From NCBI RefSeq assembly GCF_000024205.1, contig NC_013216.1, forward strand, positions 1,364,001-1,428,000: DNA of 64,000 nt, given 5' to 3'. Below are positions 9,726 to 19,257 of the stretch, one piece after another. Position 1 is the stretch's first letter. Each line of letters begins with the position of its first letter. The DNA is from Desulfofarcimen acetoxidans DSM 771. Lineage in GTDB: Bacteria; Bacillota; Desulfotomaculia; Desulfotomaculales; Desulfofarciminaceae. The notes below the pieces were generated by a model. It was not told the origin of the DNA and did no database searches. It was given only the letters and a program-made list of their open reading frames with translations. The position numbers and the translations under genes were made by a program.

Positions 9726-12599
9726 TTGTTGGAAAACTTTGTCGTAGCCCATATAATTACCACTGGTAATGACCCCCTAAAAGAAGACGTTATCGAAACA
9801 AGCCTGGTCAGAGTCAGCGGCTCTCAAATAGCGGAAACAATTTCTTTTTACAGCAAGCCTGCCCGTAAACTGCCTGTAAGGGTTAAAAATATAACCGGAC
9901 TTTCTGATGAGACTCTGGCAGATAAACCTTTTTTTAACGAGCTGCTGCCGGAAATACTGAGTTTTATCGGAGCTTCAACCCTGGTCAGCTGTGAAGCGGA
10001 TTTAATATATATCTTTTTTTCGGCCGCGGCAGGTTACCCACTGCCTAATCTTTGTTTGGATGTTGTACAATTGGCTCAGATATTATACCCTACTTTAATT
10101 AATTACCGGCTGGCTAATCTCTATGAGTATTTATTTAATACGGATGACATTTTATCTTCGTCTGATAATATTTTGGCCGGAGAAATGGCTTTGTTGACGG
10201 CCAGGGTTTTTCTAAAGCTCCGTGAGGGTTTTCGAGGAATGGAACCTGAGCTGTTAGTAAAATTAAATAATATTTTAAATAAAACTCCGGAAAGCCCTTT
10301 AATCAACTTTATGCAAGGCCTAACCGCCGGTGTAGTAAAAAACTACTTCCTGTCTGGCAGGCCGTTGGTCGGCACTGATTTACAGACTAACGCAGTGCTT
10401 GAAGATGAACAGAGCTCGTTCTTTGAGTCCTCAAATGAAACTGTACAAGTGTATGTCTCTAATTTGAATCAAAAACAAGTAGTTGATATCCTGGGCCCGG
10501 AAGGGGAGTTGGCCAAACAGCACCCTCATTATGAGCACCGTCCCCAACAGTTGCAAATGTCTGTGGCAGTAGCCCAAACACTTAACAAGCAGTCCCTGCT
10601 GCTTACCGAAGCAGGGACCGGTACCGGTAAATCAATGGCTTACCTGGTGCCCGCTGTATTGTGGTCCGCACAAAACCGGGAGAGAGTAGTCGTTTCAACT
10701 CACACGATAAACCTCCAGGAACAGCTATGGTTTAAGGATATTCCAATGTTGCAACAGATGTTTGGGAAAAGCTTCCGGGCAGCCTTGGTCAAGGGAAGAC
10801 AAAATTACCTGTGTCTTAGCCGGTGGTCTGAAGTATTTTCAAGCACGGATAATCATAGTCGCTGGGAAGCCTTGTTTTACAGCCGTATTCTGGTTTGGTT
10901 GACAAAAACACAGACCGGAGATCGCAGTGAGATTAATTTAAACGGTGCGGAATATGATTACTGGTCAAAAATTTCGGCTGACAGTGACAGGTGTAAAGGC
11001 AATCAATGTCACTGGTTTCAAAAAGCCTGTTTTGTCAGCAGAGCTAAAAAGACAGCGGAAAACTCGGACCTGATAATTATCAATCACTCTCTTCTATGTT
11101 CTGATTTGCAGGTGGAAAATCGAATTTTACCGTCTTATGGGCCGCTGGTAATTGATGAGGCACATCACTTAGAGAATGTTGCCACAGAGCATTTTGGCTA
11201 TATGATTTCCGAAAGCAGTATCAAGCGCTGGCTGGAAAGTACAGATAAACTGGCAATTAAGCTTTCTCACAATCCGGCTGCGGAGGCAAATAATAACTTC
11301 GACCAGAAAATTTATGCTGTTCGTAAGTCTGTTGAGGATATCCGTCATGCGTCCGGAGTATATTTTAACTTATTAAGAACCGAACATAGTATCAATGATT
11401 ATGCTGAAGAACCTGTAGAAGCGGCAAACCAAAATGCAGGCGGTTTATGCGTCAGCAGACTTTATAAAGAAGCCGGTCAAGAACAATTGTTAGTCGAAGA
11501 GGACAACTTATTAACCGGATTTAAAATTCTCATGGATAATCTGAAGAAAATAATGTTGAAGCTTGAAATCTGGGCTGCACAGTATGAGAAGTGGGTTAAC
11601 ACGGCGAAAATATTTTCACTGCATTTAAACCTGGGAACGCAGCTTTTTGCTTCCATAGAGTTTATTCTAACCCACAGTGATCCAAATTTTGTTTATTGGA
11701 TGGAAAAAAATTATTTTCAAAGCAACACTTATATAACCCTGCGCTCTTCTCCCATTGACATAGGAAAACTGCTTTATGAAAAACTCTTTGCTTCTAAAAA
11801 AGCGGTAATTTTAACTTCAGCCACATTGTCCATTGCCGGTTCTTTTGATTATTTTAAAGAACGCGTAGGATTGAATTTGTACACAGAAGAAATAAGTGAA
11901 TTGCAAATAGATTCCCCTTTTAATTACGGAAAGCAGGCCAAACTTTTTCTTACTTCCGATTTGCCAAGTCAAAACGAAGTGCCTGAGCAATTCTATCATA
12001 CGGAACTGGCGAATATAATAGAGAAATTGGTAAATGTTTCGCAGGGGAAAACCCTGGTGCTTTTTACTTCACACCGAAGCTTAAAACAAACATATTTACG
12101 GCTAAAGCCGGTATTGGAAGATAAGGAGATATTGTTATTAGGCCACAATATTGACGGATCCCGTTCAGCTTTAATTGAAGAGTTTGTTAGAAACAAGAAA
12201 GCTGTTTTATTTGGAACCGCAAGCTTTTGGGAAGGGATTGATATCCCGGGTGACAGTTTAAGTTCTGTGATCATAGTTAAGCTGCCGTTTTGGGCGCCCA
12301 GTATCCCTATTATTGAAGCCAGGTTGGAAAGCCTGATCAAGCAGGGTAAAAACGGTTTTTGGGAATTCAGCCTGCCTCAAGCAGTAATTCGTTTTAAACA
12401 GGGCTTTGGCAGATTAATTAGAAGCAGTCGAGACTACGGAGCAGTAATTGTACTTGATAAAAGAATTATACAGAAGAAATACGGGCGTTATTTCCTTAAT
12501 TCACTTCCCTTGAAGCACCACCAGAGAGGGGATATGGAAAACCTGCTGACTCAGATGACTGATTGGTTGGGCAAAAAAAAGAGCACGGTGAAAATATAA
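9726..12599 (+). CDS. dinG: DinG-family ATP-dependent helicase with degenerate DnaQ-like domain
   Basis: The 957-residue protein joins an N-terminal DnaQ/epsilon-like exonuclease fold (about 1-180) to an XPD/DinG superfamily-2 helicase. Helicase motifs visible are Walker A TEAGTGTGKS (about 294-303), VIDEAHH (DEAH box), STHTINLQEQL, the late FWEGIDIPG and a QGFGRLIR motif VI. Four cysteines between Walker A and the DEAH box (LCLS, RCKG, QCHW, ACFV) fit the 4Fe-4S cluster of this family. The exonuclease motif I, normally DLETTG, is HIITTG, so both catalytic acids are gone and nuclease activity is unlikely. The start is TTG 9726 or 9729. Confidence 0.92.
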   Translation: MLENFVVAHIITTGNDPLKEDVIETSLVRVSGSQIAETISFYSKPARKLPVRVKNITGLSDETLADKPFFNELLPEILSFIGASTLVSCEADLIYIFFSAAAGYPLPNLCLDVVQLAQILYPTLINYRLANLYEYLFNTDDILSSSDNILAGEMALLTARVFLKLREGFRGMEPELLVKLNNILNKTPESPLINFMQGLTAGVVKNYFLSGRPLVGTDLQTNAVLEDEQSSFFESSNETVQVYVSNLNQKQVVDILGPEGELAKQHPHYEHRPQQLQMSVAVAQTLNKQSLLLTEAGTGTGKSMAYLVPAVLWSAQNRERVVVSTHTINLQEQLWFKDIPMLQQMFGKSFRAALVKGRQNYLCLSRWSEVFSSTDNHSRWEALFYSRILVWLTKTQTGDRSEINLNGAEYDYWSKISADSDRCKGNQCHWFQKACFVSRAKKTAENSDLIIINHSLLCSDLQVENRILPSYGPLVIDEAHHLENVATEHFGYMISESSIKRWLESTDKLAIKLSHNPAAEANNNFDQKIYAVRKSVEDIRHASGVYFNLLRTEHSINDYAEEPVEAANQNAGGLCVSRLYKEAGQEQLLVEEDNLLTGFKILMDNLKKIMLKLEIWAAQYEKWVNTAKIFSLHLNLGTQLFASIEFILTHSDPNFVYWMEKNYFQSNTYITLRSSPIDIGKLLYEKLFASKKAVILTSATLSIAGSFDYFKERVGLNLYTEEISELQIDSPFNYGKQAKLFLTSDLPSQNEVPEQFYHTELANIIEKLVNVSQGKTLVLFTSHRSLKQTYLRLKPVLEDKEILLLGHNIDGSRSALIEEFVRNKKAVLFGTASFWEGIDIPGDSLSSVIIVKLPFWAPSIPIIEARLESLIKQGKNGFWEFSLPQAVIRFKQGFGRLIRSSRDYGAVIVLDKRIIQKKYGRYFLNSLPLKHHQRGDMENLLTQMTDWLGKKKSTVKI

Positions 12600-12661
12600 A
12601 AGTGGTATCGTGAGACGGTGATCATGTTGACAAGGCTGATATCAGGATAGCTGTTATTTTA

Positions 12662-12785
12662 TACTCTAGGAAATTATGCTTATGTTGAGTCAGTGGATTA
12701 GTAAGGTAAGCAATGCATAATTTCCGACGAGTACGAGTGCCTATGGCTGCTTGAAAGTCGCTTCAGCGACTTTCTTATGCACATT
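12662..12785 (+). repeat. Two-hairpin intergenic repeat, copy A (full length)
   Basis: The copy begins ACTCTAGG about 60 bases after dinG. Its first hairpin has 11-base perfect arms GGAAATTATGC (12669-12679) and GCATAATTTCC (12715-12725). A linker (ACGAGTGCCTATGGCTGC) leads to a second hairpin GAAAGTCGCT/AGCGACTTTC (12753-12774). The same layout is seen at 26296 and in shortened forms at 39815, 53287 and 54031. It has no coding capacity. Confidence 0.85.
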
Positions 12786-12846
12786 TGTGTGGTATGGTTA
12801 ATAGGATATAGGGATTTAATCATAGATAAAAGGGGTGGTTATCATC

Positions 12847-12912
12847 ATGAAGGTATACTATGTAAAACTTCCGTCTTTTTTAAGAACTTTTTTACTCAGG
12901 TTTTGGAAGTAG
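12847..12912 (+). CDS. spoVM: Probable stage V sporulation protein SpoVM micro-gene
   Basis: This is a 21-codon frame with a strong ribosome binding site (AAAGGGGTGG) and its own terminator 10 bases later. The product starts MKVYYVKLPSFL and ends LLRFWK. B. subtilis SpoVM is a 26-residue amphipathic helix starting MKFYTIKLPKFLGG, so the match in spacing of the K-Y-KLP-FL positions is good. SpoVM sits on the forespore membrane and anchors coat assembly. The copy is five residues shorter than the Bacillus one. The identification rests on this short match and gene layout. Confidence 0.8.
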   Translation: MKVYYVKLPSFLRTFLLRFWK

Positions 12913-12922
12913 AATAGATTTT

Positions 12923-12953
12923 GGCAGGCCAAGGGCTTGCCGTTTTTATTTTT
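12923..12953 (+). terminator. Terminator after spoVM
   Basis: GGCAGGCC and GGCTTGCC pair around an AAG loop and are followed by a TTTTTATTTTT tract. It closes the 66-base micro-gene as an independent transcription unit, which supports its being real. Confidence 0.85.
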
Positions 12954-13245
12954 AGTTTAATTATTAAAAACTTTCTCAATTTTAGAGGAATTTTAACTCT
13001 CGATATAGAAAAGAAATTAGTCAGTACTTGTTTATAGTTTCAATAGGCTGAATTTTTGAACTTTTTAAAACAAAAACAATTGTTAATCAATAATCCTCTT
13101 TATGTTATACTAATCTTAAAAAATTAATTTGTAGTATCAGTTTTTTGCCAGATGAAAAAATTGAAGGGAGTGATTATAACTTAATTTATTTAAGTTTATG
13201 ATATGCTGAGCCAATATATTTACGGACTGGAGGGAGCAAGCTTTG
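12954..13245. other. AT-rich leader in front of the first hdr operon
   Basis: No gene is seen here. A TATACT near 13104 could be a -10 box, with a poor TTGTTA -35 at too wide a spacing. No sigma-54 -24/-12 pair was found, unlike in front of the second hdr operon. The operon's ribosome binding site GGAGGG is at the end. Confidence 0.5.
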
Positions 13246-13824
13246 ATGGAAAATGAAATTTGCAGTACGGCCCCCGGAACAGAATTCTCTCCTTCGGGGT
13301 CCCTGTTGCAGGAAATCCAACAGATGACGCACCAGAATATCAGCAGGTGTTATCAGTGCAAAAAGTGCAGCGCCGGTTGTAGTGTAAATTTTGTTATGGA
13401 TTTAAAAGTCAATGAAGTTGTTAGGGCCATTCAACTGGGTGACCGGGAAAGACTTTTAGCTGCTAACAGTTATTGGGTATGTACGGCTTGTAAAACCTGT
13501 AAAAACCGTTGTCCCAATGATATTGATTCGTCTGCCATAATGGATGCTTTAAAAGCCATCGCTATTAAAGAAAACAGGGTTAAGAAGGAAAATAAAATCT
13601 GTCATTTCCATAATTCTTTCCTTACCGCTGTTAAATTGCTGGGTCGTACACATGAATTGGGGATGGTCGGCCTGTACAAGCATAAAACCAAAACTTACAC
13701 GGATGATCTGGAAATGGGTTTAGAAATGTTTAAACGCGGCAAATTTAAAATACTTCCGGAAAGAATACGAGGCACCAAACAGATTAAGAAAATATTCGAA
13801 ATGGCAAAGGAGAAGGATGCATGA
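13246..13824 (+). CDS. hdrC: Heterodisulfide reductase-like subunit C (HdrC)
   Basis: The 192-residue protein has two 4Fe-4S motifs, CYQCKKCSAGC and CTACKTCKNRC-P, in the spacing of HdrC. HdrC passes electrons between HdrA flavin and the catalytic HdrB. TTG 13243 precedes ATG 13246 directly; ATG is taken as the start, after GGAGGG. The stop overlaps the hdrB start by four bases (ATGA). The first of two complete hdrCB pairs in this window; the paralogue at 19524 has the same length and motif order. Confidence 0.93.
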   Translation: MENEICSTAPGTEFSPSGSLLQEIQQMTHQNISRCYQCKKCSAGCSVNFVMDLKVNEVVRAIQLGDRERLLAANSYWVCTACKTCKNRCPNDIDSSAIMDALKAIAIKENRVKKENKICHFHNSFLTAVKLLGRTHELGMVGLYKHKTKTYTDDLEMGLEMFKRGKFKILPERIRGTKQIKKIFEMAKEKDA

Positions 13825-14702
13825 AATACAGTTACTATCCTGGATGTTCACTGCATGCCACGGCTTTAGAATTTGATTTATCCACTAAGGCAGTTTTCAA
13901 TAGCCTCGGGCTGACCTTAGAGGAAGTTCCTGATTGGAACTGCTGTGGAGCAACTTCAGCTCACTCTACCAGTGAAAGTCTAAATATCGGTTTAAATTTA
14001 CGCAACCTGACGATTGCGGAAAGTGCACAAAATGATCTGGTTATACCTTGTGCCGCTTGCTATAACAATACTAAAATAACTGATTACCTGGTTAGAAACG
14101 GTCATGAGCAAGCTAAAGAAATAAACAGTGAGATGCTCTGGACTCTGGGAAAGAGTTATCAAGCTACTATTAATGTCAAGCATGCCCTGGAAATAGTTGC
14201 AACTGATGAGATGCTGGCAAATATCAAAAAGACAGTAGTTAACCCTCTAAAAGGCTTAAAAGTAGCCTGTTATTACGGTTGCTTATTGCTGCGCCCTTCT
14301 AAAATGGTTGCCATTGACGACCCAGAGCAGCCAAAGAAAATGAATAAGCTAATGACTGTATTAGGTGCAGAGCCGGTTAGATGGTCTGCCCAAACGGAAT
14401 GCTGCAGCGGAAGCGCTTCAATATCACAGACCGAGGTTGCTTTAGACTTGGTTAAGAACATTATTGCTTCGGCCAAAGCTTCCGGTGCTGATGTGATAGC
14501 CTGTGCCTGTCCGTTATGTTTTACCAACCTGGATACCAGGCAGCAGAAAGCCATAGAAGAAAAGATTGTTGAGAAACCGATGCCGATACTTTATTTTACT
14601 GAGCTTATGGGACTTGCTATGGGTCTCAAGGATGCCCAGGGCTGGTTAAAGACGCACCTGGTTGAAAGCGTATCTGTATTTGAGTCAGCCAATTTATTGT
14701 AA
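13821..14702 (+). CDS. hdrB: Heterodisulfide reductase-like subunit B (HdrB)
   Basis: The 293-residue protein carries both CCG domains of HdrB: YYPGCS ... WNCCGAT ... CAACY, then YYGCLLLR ... ECCSGSAS ... CPLC. In methanogens these cysteines hold two non-cubane 4Fe-4S clusters that reduce CoM-S-S-CoB; a bacterium needs another disulfide or acceptor, not known here. The soluble form without haem partner agrees with HdrABC. It is coupled to hdrC upstream and 43 bases from the giant hdrA gene downstream. Confidence 0.93.
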   Translation: MKYSYYPGCSLHATALEFDLSTKAVFNSLGLTLEEVPDWNCCGATSAHSTSESLNIGLNLRNLTIAESAQNDLVIPCAACYNNTKITDYLVRNGHEQAKEINSEMLWTLGKSYQATINVKHALEIVATDEMLANIKKTVVNPLKGLKVACYYGCLLLRPSKMVAIDDPEQPKKMNKLMTVLGAEPVRWSAQTECCSGSASISQTEVALDLVKNIIASAKASGADVIACACPLCFTNLDTRQQKAIEEKIVEKPMPILYFTELMGLAMGLKDAQGWLKTHLVESVSVFESANLL

Positions 14703-14745
14703 AATATGACTTGTCAAAAATTTTGAATAAAGGCAGTGAGATAGC

Positions 14746-17700
14746 GTGAAGAATGAAGAAAAAACAGTAGGCGCGGCTCTAGTCCTTGGGGCTGGTATTG
14801 CCGGAATGCAATCCGCCCAGGATTTAGCTAACGCGGGCTATCTTGTCCACCTGGTAACAGACAGTCCCTCTGTCGGCGGTAAAATGGGCCAACTTGATAA
14901 AACCTTCCCTACCAATGAATGTGCTATGTGTATGTTAGGTCCTGTAATGAATGAGACAATGTCTCACCCAAATATTAAACTTCATACAGTGTCCAAGTTA
15001 ATAGACGTAGAAGGGGAAGCGGGCAATTTCCAGGTAAAAATAAAGAAAGCACCTCGCTATGTTGATGTTGAGGAGTGTACAGCTTGTAGTGATTGTGAAC
15101 AGGTTTGTCCCGTGGAGCTTCCTAATAAGTACAATCAGGGGATTGGTACCGTTAAAGCTGTTTATAAGTTATTCCCCCAGGCTGTGCCAAACAAATATTT
15201 AATTGATAAAAAAGGTACACCTCCTTGCCGCGAAGCTTGTCCGGCAGGAATTAATGTGCAGGGTTATGTTCAATTAACCAAGGTTAGAAAGTTTGACGAG
15301 GCTCTGGCTCTGGTACATGAAAAGAACCCCCTGGCTTCTATTTGTGGACGCATTTGTACACGTCCCTGTGAGTCTGCTTGTAATAGAGGAAAAGCAGACG
15401 ATCCGGTAGCCATTAAAAATATTAAGCGGTTCTTAGCTGACCGCATATTGTTAGGTGATAATCCCGCTCCTGAAATTACCGTTAAGAAAAATAAAAAGAT
15501 TGCCATTATCGGTGCTGGCCCCGGTGGTTTGGCAGGCGCTAATTTCCTGGCCTTAAAAGGCTATCAAGTTACTATATTTGAAGCTTTGCCGGTTGGCGGC
15601 GGTATGTTAAGAGTTGGTATTCCCGAATACCGCTTAACCAAGGATATTATTGAAGCTGAGATTGCCCGCATTCAGAAGATGGGTGTGGAAATCAAGTATG
15701 GCCAGGCTTTAGGCAAAGACTTTACTTTGGAAAGTTTGAAAGAACAGGGTTATGAAGCGGTTCTGCTGGCTATAGGTTGCCAAAAAGGAACCACTATGAA
15801 TATAGAAGGCACTGATCTAAACGGTGTTATGAACGGTGTTGACTTTCTTCGTAAGGTTAACCTCGGCGAGCCGGTTGTTGTTGGCAAAAAAGTTGTTGTT
15901 GTCGGTGGCGGTAACGTGGCTATGGACGTTGTTCGCTCAGCTATTCGTTTGGGAGCTGAGGAAGCTACTATTGTTTATCGTCGTTCTCAGGATGAAATGC
16001 CCGCTGATCATGAAGAAATTGAACATGCCTTAGAAGAGGGTATTAATCTTGCTATTCTTACTAACCCGACAAAACTTATTGGGGATAAAGGCAGCGTAGT
16101 TAAGATTGAATTGCAAAAGCAAGCGCTGGGTGAACCTGATGCTTCCGGCAGACGCAGACCTGTTCCGGTAGAAGGTTCCGAGTATCTGATGGATGTTGAT
16201 ACTGTGATTATGGCTATTGGCCAGGCTGCCGATATGAACGGTGTCAGTGACAGTATCGTAGGTTCCGGTAAGATTGTAGTTGATAAAAACTCCATGGCTA
16301 CCGGTATGGCGGGTGTGTATGCTTGCGGTGATGTTGTTACCGGTCCTGCCACAGCTGTTGAGGCAATTGCTGCCGGTAATAAAGCTGCAAACGCTATAGA
16401 TTACTATCTGGAGGGCGGCAAGCCGGAAGAATTTAAGTTTGAGTTCTTCCAGGAGGTTCCTCCGTCTGAAAATCCTTTTGTTATGCCGGAAGATATACCG
16501 TTTGAAAATCGTCCGAAAATGCCCATGATCTCTGCCGAGAAGAGAAAGACTAATTTTGATGAGGTTGAGTTGGGTTATACTGAAGATATGGCTGTGGCTG
16601 AAGCAGAGCGCTGTTTAAATTGCGGTGGTTGTTGCGAATGCCTGCAGTGTGTGGATGTTTGTAAAAAGAATGCTATTGACCACAATGCAAGGGAAGAGAT
16701 CGTTGATTTGAATGTAGGTTCCATCGTACTGGTGCCTGGTTTTGATCTGTTTGATGCCAAGCTTAAAGGTGAATATGGCTACGGTATCTATCCAAACGTG
16801 ATCACGAGTATTGAATTTGAGCGTTTCATGAGTCCAACCGGTCCGAAGGGCGGACATATTTATCGTCCGTCTGATCATAAGGATCCGATTAGAGTGGCCT
16901 TTATTCAGTGCGTTGGCTCCAGAGATTGCAACAATGGCTCTGAGTATTGTTCTTCCATTTGTTGCATGTATTCGACCAAAGAAGCTATTATTGCAAAAGA
17001 GCATGACAATCGTATTGAGGCGACTATCTTCTATCTGGATATTCGCTCTTATGGTAAAAACTTTGACAAATACGTTAATTCTGCTAAAGAATCAGGCGTT
17101 CGCTATGTTCGCAGTATGATTTCTAAAATCAAGGAAGATCCCGCTACTAATAATCTGTTTATTAAATATATTGCAGACGGGGAAATTAAGGAAGAAGAAT
17201 TTGATCTGGTTGTACTGGCTATAGGTGTATTGCCGCCGAAGGAAGCCCAGCTTCTGTCCAAGACTGTAGGTTTTGAGTTGAACGAATACGGTTTTGCCAA
17301 GACAGACATGGCTACTCCCACTAAGACAACCCGCGACGGTGTTTTTGTTGCAGGTGCATTCCAGGGTCCGCGTGATATTCCGGAAACAGTTGTTAATGCC
17401 AGTGCTGCAGCCGGTAGTGCCGGTGGTCTGATAGCCAGTGCCCGAGGCACTATGGTTAAAGGAAAAGACTATCCGGTTGAAATTGATGTTTTGGGACAGG
17501 AACCGCGCATCGGTGTATTTGTTTGTCACTGCGGTATAAATATTGCCGGTGTAGTTGATGTTGAAAAGGTTGTAGAAGCAGCTAAAAAGATGCCCGGGGT
17601 TGAGTTTGCGAATAATTACCTGTATACCTGCTCAGAGGATACTGTTAAGAGCATTGGAGATCTCATTAAGGAAAAGGGCTTAAACCGTATTGTTGTAGCC

Positions 17701-19188
17701 TCTTGTACGGTGCGTACTCACCAAGCCTTGTTCAGAGAAGGTTTGAAATTAGGTGGTTTGAACCAGTTCTACTTTGAAATGGCTAACATTCGGGATCAGT
17801 GCTCCTGGGTGCACCGTGATAATCCGGAAAGAGCAACCGAGAAAGCCATTGACTTAGTTAAAGGCGCTATCGGTAAAGTTAAGTATCATGATCCTCTGTA
17901 TTTAGAGCCGTCACCTGTTGTACAAAAGGCACTGGTGGTAGGCGGTGGTATAGCCGGTATGACTGCTGCTCTGTCCTTTGCTGAGCAGGGCTATCCTTGC
18001 TATTTAATTGAGAAAGAAAAAGAACTGGGTGGCACAATGAAGCATATTTACACTAATTTGACCGGTGAAAATATGCAGGAACACCTTAATGAAACCATTA
18101 ACAAGGTTAAGAATAATCCGTTGATTGAGATTTACACCGAAGCGGAATTATATGATTTCCATGGTCATAAAGGTAACTTTGTTTCAACCATTAACCAAGC
18201 CGGTGCCAAGATAGATTTAAGTCATGGTGTGGCTGTTGTCGCTACCGGTGGTAAGGAGAAAACACCGCAAGAGTTTCTGTATGGTGCAAATGACAAAGTC
18301 ATTACCAACCAGCAATTAGAGAGTTTGCTTAATACAGGTAAGTTTGATCCTGCCTCCAAGCAAGTAGTCTTTATTCAGTGTGTTACAACACCGGAAATTG
18401 ACGGTTTAAAATACTGCAGCAGAACTTGTTGCGGACAGTCTGTCAAGAATGCATTGCAGATTAAGAAACAAAATCCGAATACCCAGGTATTTATACTGCA
18501 CCGTGATATGCGTACCTATGGATATATGGAAAAATATTATAAGGAAGCCAGAGAAATTGGTGTTATCTTTGTTCCTTATGACAGCAAGAAGGACATTAAG
18601 GTTAATTCTGCTGCTGATGGTAAGCTGAGTTTGCAGGTTCTGGATGCGGCTTCTCGTACTGTATTGAAGTTGAATCCGGACATCCTGTCTTTAGCCTCCT
18701 CAACAGAGGCTTCAGAAGGAGTGGAAGGTATAGCTAACTTAATGAAACTTACCTTAAACGAGGACGGTTTCTTTGTAGAGACTCACGCCAAATTAGCTCC
18801 GGTGGACTTCCCGTCTCAGGGTATTTTCCTTTGCGGTACAGCCCACTCGCCGAAGTTTGTAGGCGAAGCTATTTCCCAGGCTCAAGGTGCTGTTGCACGA
18901 GCTTGCACCATTTTATCTAAAGAGAACTTAATGGTAGGTGGTGTAGTAGCTGTAGTTGATGAAGATAAGTGTGCTGCCTGCCTGACTTGTGTCCGTACCT
19001 GTCCGTTTGGTGTACCTAAGATTAATGAGCGGCATAGGGCGCAAATTGAATCGGTACAGTGCCAGGGTTGCGGTACCTGCGTTGGAGAGTGTCCTAATAA
19101 GGCTATTCAATTGCAGCATTATAAAGATATTCAGTTAATCGGTAAGGTTGAAGGTATGTTTTATGAGATTAACGATAGTGCCAGTTAA
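14746..19188 (+). CDS. hdrA: Giant HdrA: HdrA half + GltD-like NAD(P)H/FAD module + second HdrA half
   Basis: The protein is 1480 residues, about twice a usual HdrA. In order: an HdrA FAD site (LGAGIAGMQSA, about 13) with NECAMC (Cys59/62); a 4Fe-4S motif CTACSDCEQVCP (111); a glutamate synthase small-subunit-like cysteine region (CREACP at about 160, CGRICTRPC at about 200), its FAD Rossmann fold IIGAGPGGLAG (252) and NADPH fold VVGGGNVAMD (386), ending FACGDV-like; a Cys-rich CLNCGGCCECLQC (623); the rest of HdrA; then a second HdrA starting GVFVCHCG (925), FAD site VVGGGIAGMTAA (1062) and two ferredoxin motifs (1409, 1440). The insert suggests direct NAD(P)H input. It is co-directional with hdrCB; GTG start. 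Confidence 0.9.
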   Translation: MKNEEKTVGAALVLGAGIAGMQSAQDLANAGYLVHLVTDSPSVGGKMGQLDKTFPTNECAMCMLGPVMNETMSHPNIKLHTVSKLIDVEGEAGNFQVKIKKAPRYVDVEECTACSDCEQVCPVELPNKYNQGIGTVKAVYKLFPQAVPNKYLIDKKGTPPCREACPAGINVQGYVQLTKVRKFDEALALVHEKNPLASICGRICTRPCESACNRGKADDPVAIKNIKRFLADRILLGDNPAPEITVKKNKKIAIIGAGPGGLAGANFLALKGYQVTIFEALPVGGGMLRVGIPEYRLTKDIIEAEIARIQKMGVEIKYGQALGKDFTLESLKEQGYEAVLLAIGCQKGTTMNIEGTDLNGVMNGVDFLRKVNLGEPVVVGKKVVVVGGGNVAMDVVRSAIRLGAEEATIVYRRSQDEMPADHEEIEHALEEGINLAILTNPTKLIGDKGSVVKIELQKQALGEPDASGRRRPVPVEGSEYLMDVDTVIMAIGQAADMNGVSDSIVGSGKIVVDKNSMATGMAGVYACGDVVTGPATAVEAIAAGNKAANAIDYYLEGGKPEEFKFEFFQEVPPSENPFVMPEDIPFENRPKMPMISAEKRKTNFDEVELGYTEDMAVAEAERCLNCGGCCECLQCVDVCKKNAIDHNAREEIVDLNVGSIVLVPGFDLFDAKLKGEYGYGIYPNVITSIEFERFMSPTGPKGGHIYRPSDHKDPIRVAFIQCVGSRDCNNGSEYCSSICCMYSTKEAIIAKEHDNRIEATIFYLDIRSYGKNFDKYVNSAKESGVRYVRSMISKIKEDPATNNLFIKYIADGEIKEEEFDLVVLAIGVLPPKEAQLLSKTVGFELNEYGFAKTDMATPTKTTRDGVFVAGAFQGPRDIPETVVNASAAAGSAGGLIASARGTMVKGKDYPVEIDVLGQEPRIGVFVCHCGINIAGVVDVEKVVEAAKKMPGVEFANNYLYTCSEDTVKSIGDLIKEKGLNRIVVASCTVRTHQALFREGLKLGGLNQFYFEMANIRDQCSWVHRDNPERATEKAIDLVKGAIGKVKYHDPLYLEPSPVVQKALVVGGGIAGMTAALSFAEQGYPCYLIEKEKELGGTMKHIYTNLTGENMQEHLNETINKVKNNPLIEIYTEAELYDFHGHKGNFVSTINQAGAKIDLSHGVAVVATGGKEKTPQEFLYGANDKVITNQQLESLLNTGKFDPASKQVVFIQCVTTPEIDGLKYCSRTCCGQSVKNALQIKKQNPNTQVFILHRDMRTYGYMEKYYKEAREIGVIFVPYDSKKDIKVNSAADGKLSLQVLDAASRTVLKLNPDILSLASSTEASEGVEGIANLMKLTLNEDGFFVETHAKLAPVDFPSQGIFLCGTAHSPKFVGEAISQAQGAVARACTILSKENLMVGGVVAVVDEDKCAACLTCVRTCPFGVPKINERHRAQIESVQCQGCGTCVGECPNKAIQLQHYKDIQLIGKVEGMFYEINDSAS

Positions 19189-19198
19189 GCTATAGAAT

Positions 19199-19237
19199 AA
19201 AAAACCGGGGTATGCGCTAAGCATACCCCGGTTTTTT
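19199..19237 (+). terminator. Strong terminator between the two hdr operons
   Basis: A 17-bp perfect stem, from 19199-19215 and 19221-19237, is capped by GCTAA and ends in a T-run. It separates transcription of the first hdr operon from the sigma-54 driven one, so the two are regulated independently. Confidence 0.93.
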
Positions 19238-19257
19238 ATTACTGTTGCATTTAGATA

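Noticed and set aside
12954-13245. A sigma-54 promoter for the first hdr operon
   Set aside because: TTTTGCC near 13140 has no matching TGGCA at the required distance.
16615-17004. Long reverse-strand frames inside the giant hdrA gene
   Set aside because: They lack family-like content and are mirror frames of a well-conserved coding region; similar shadows occur in many other genes.
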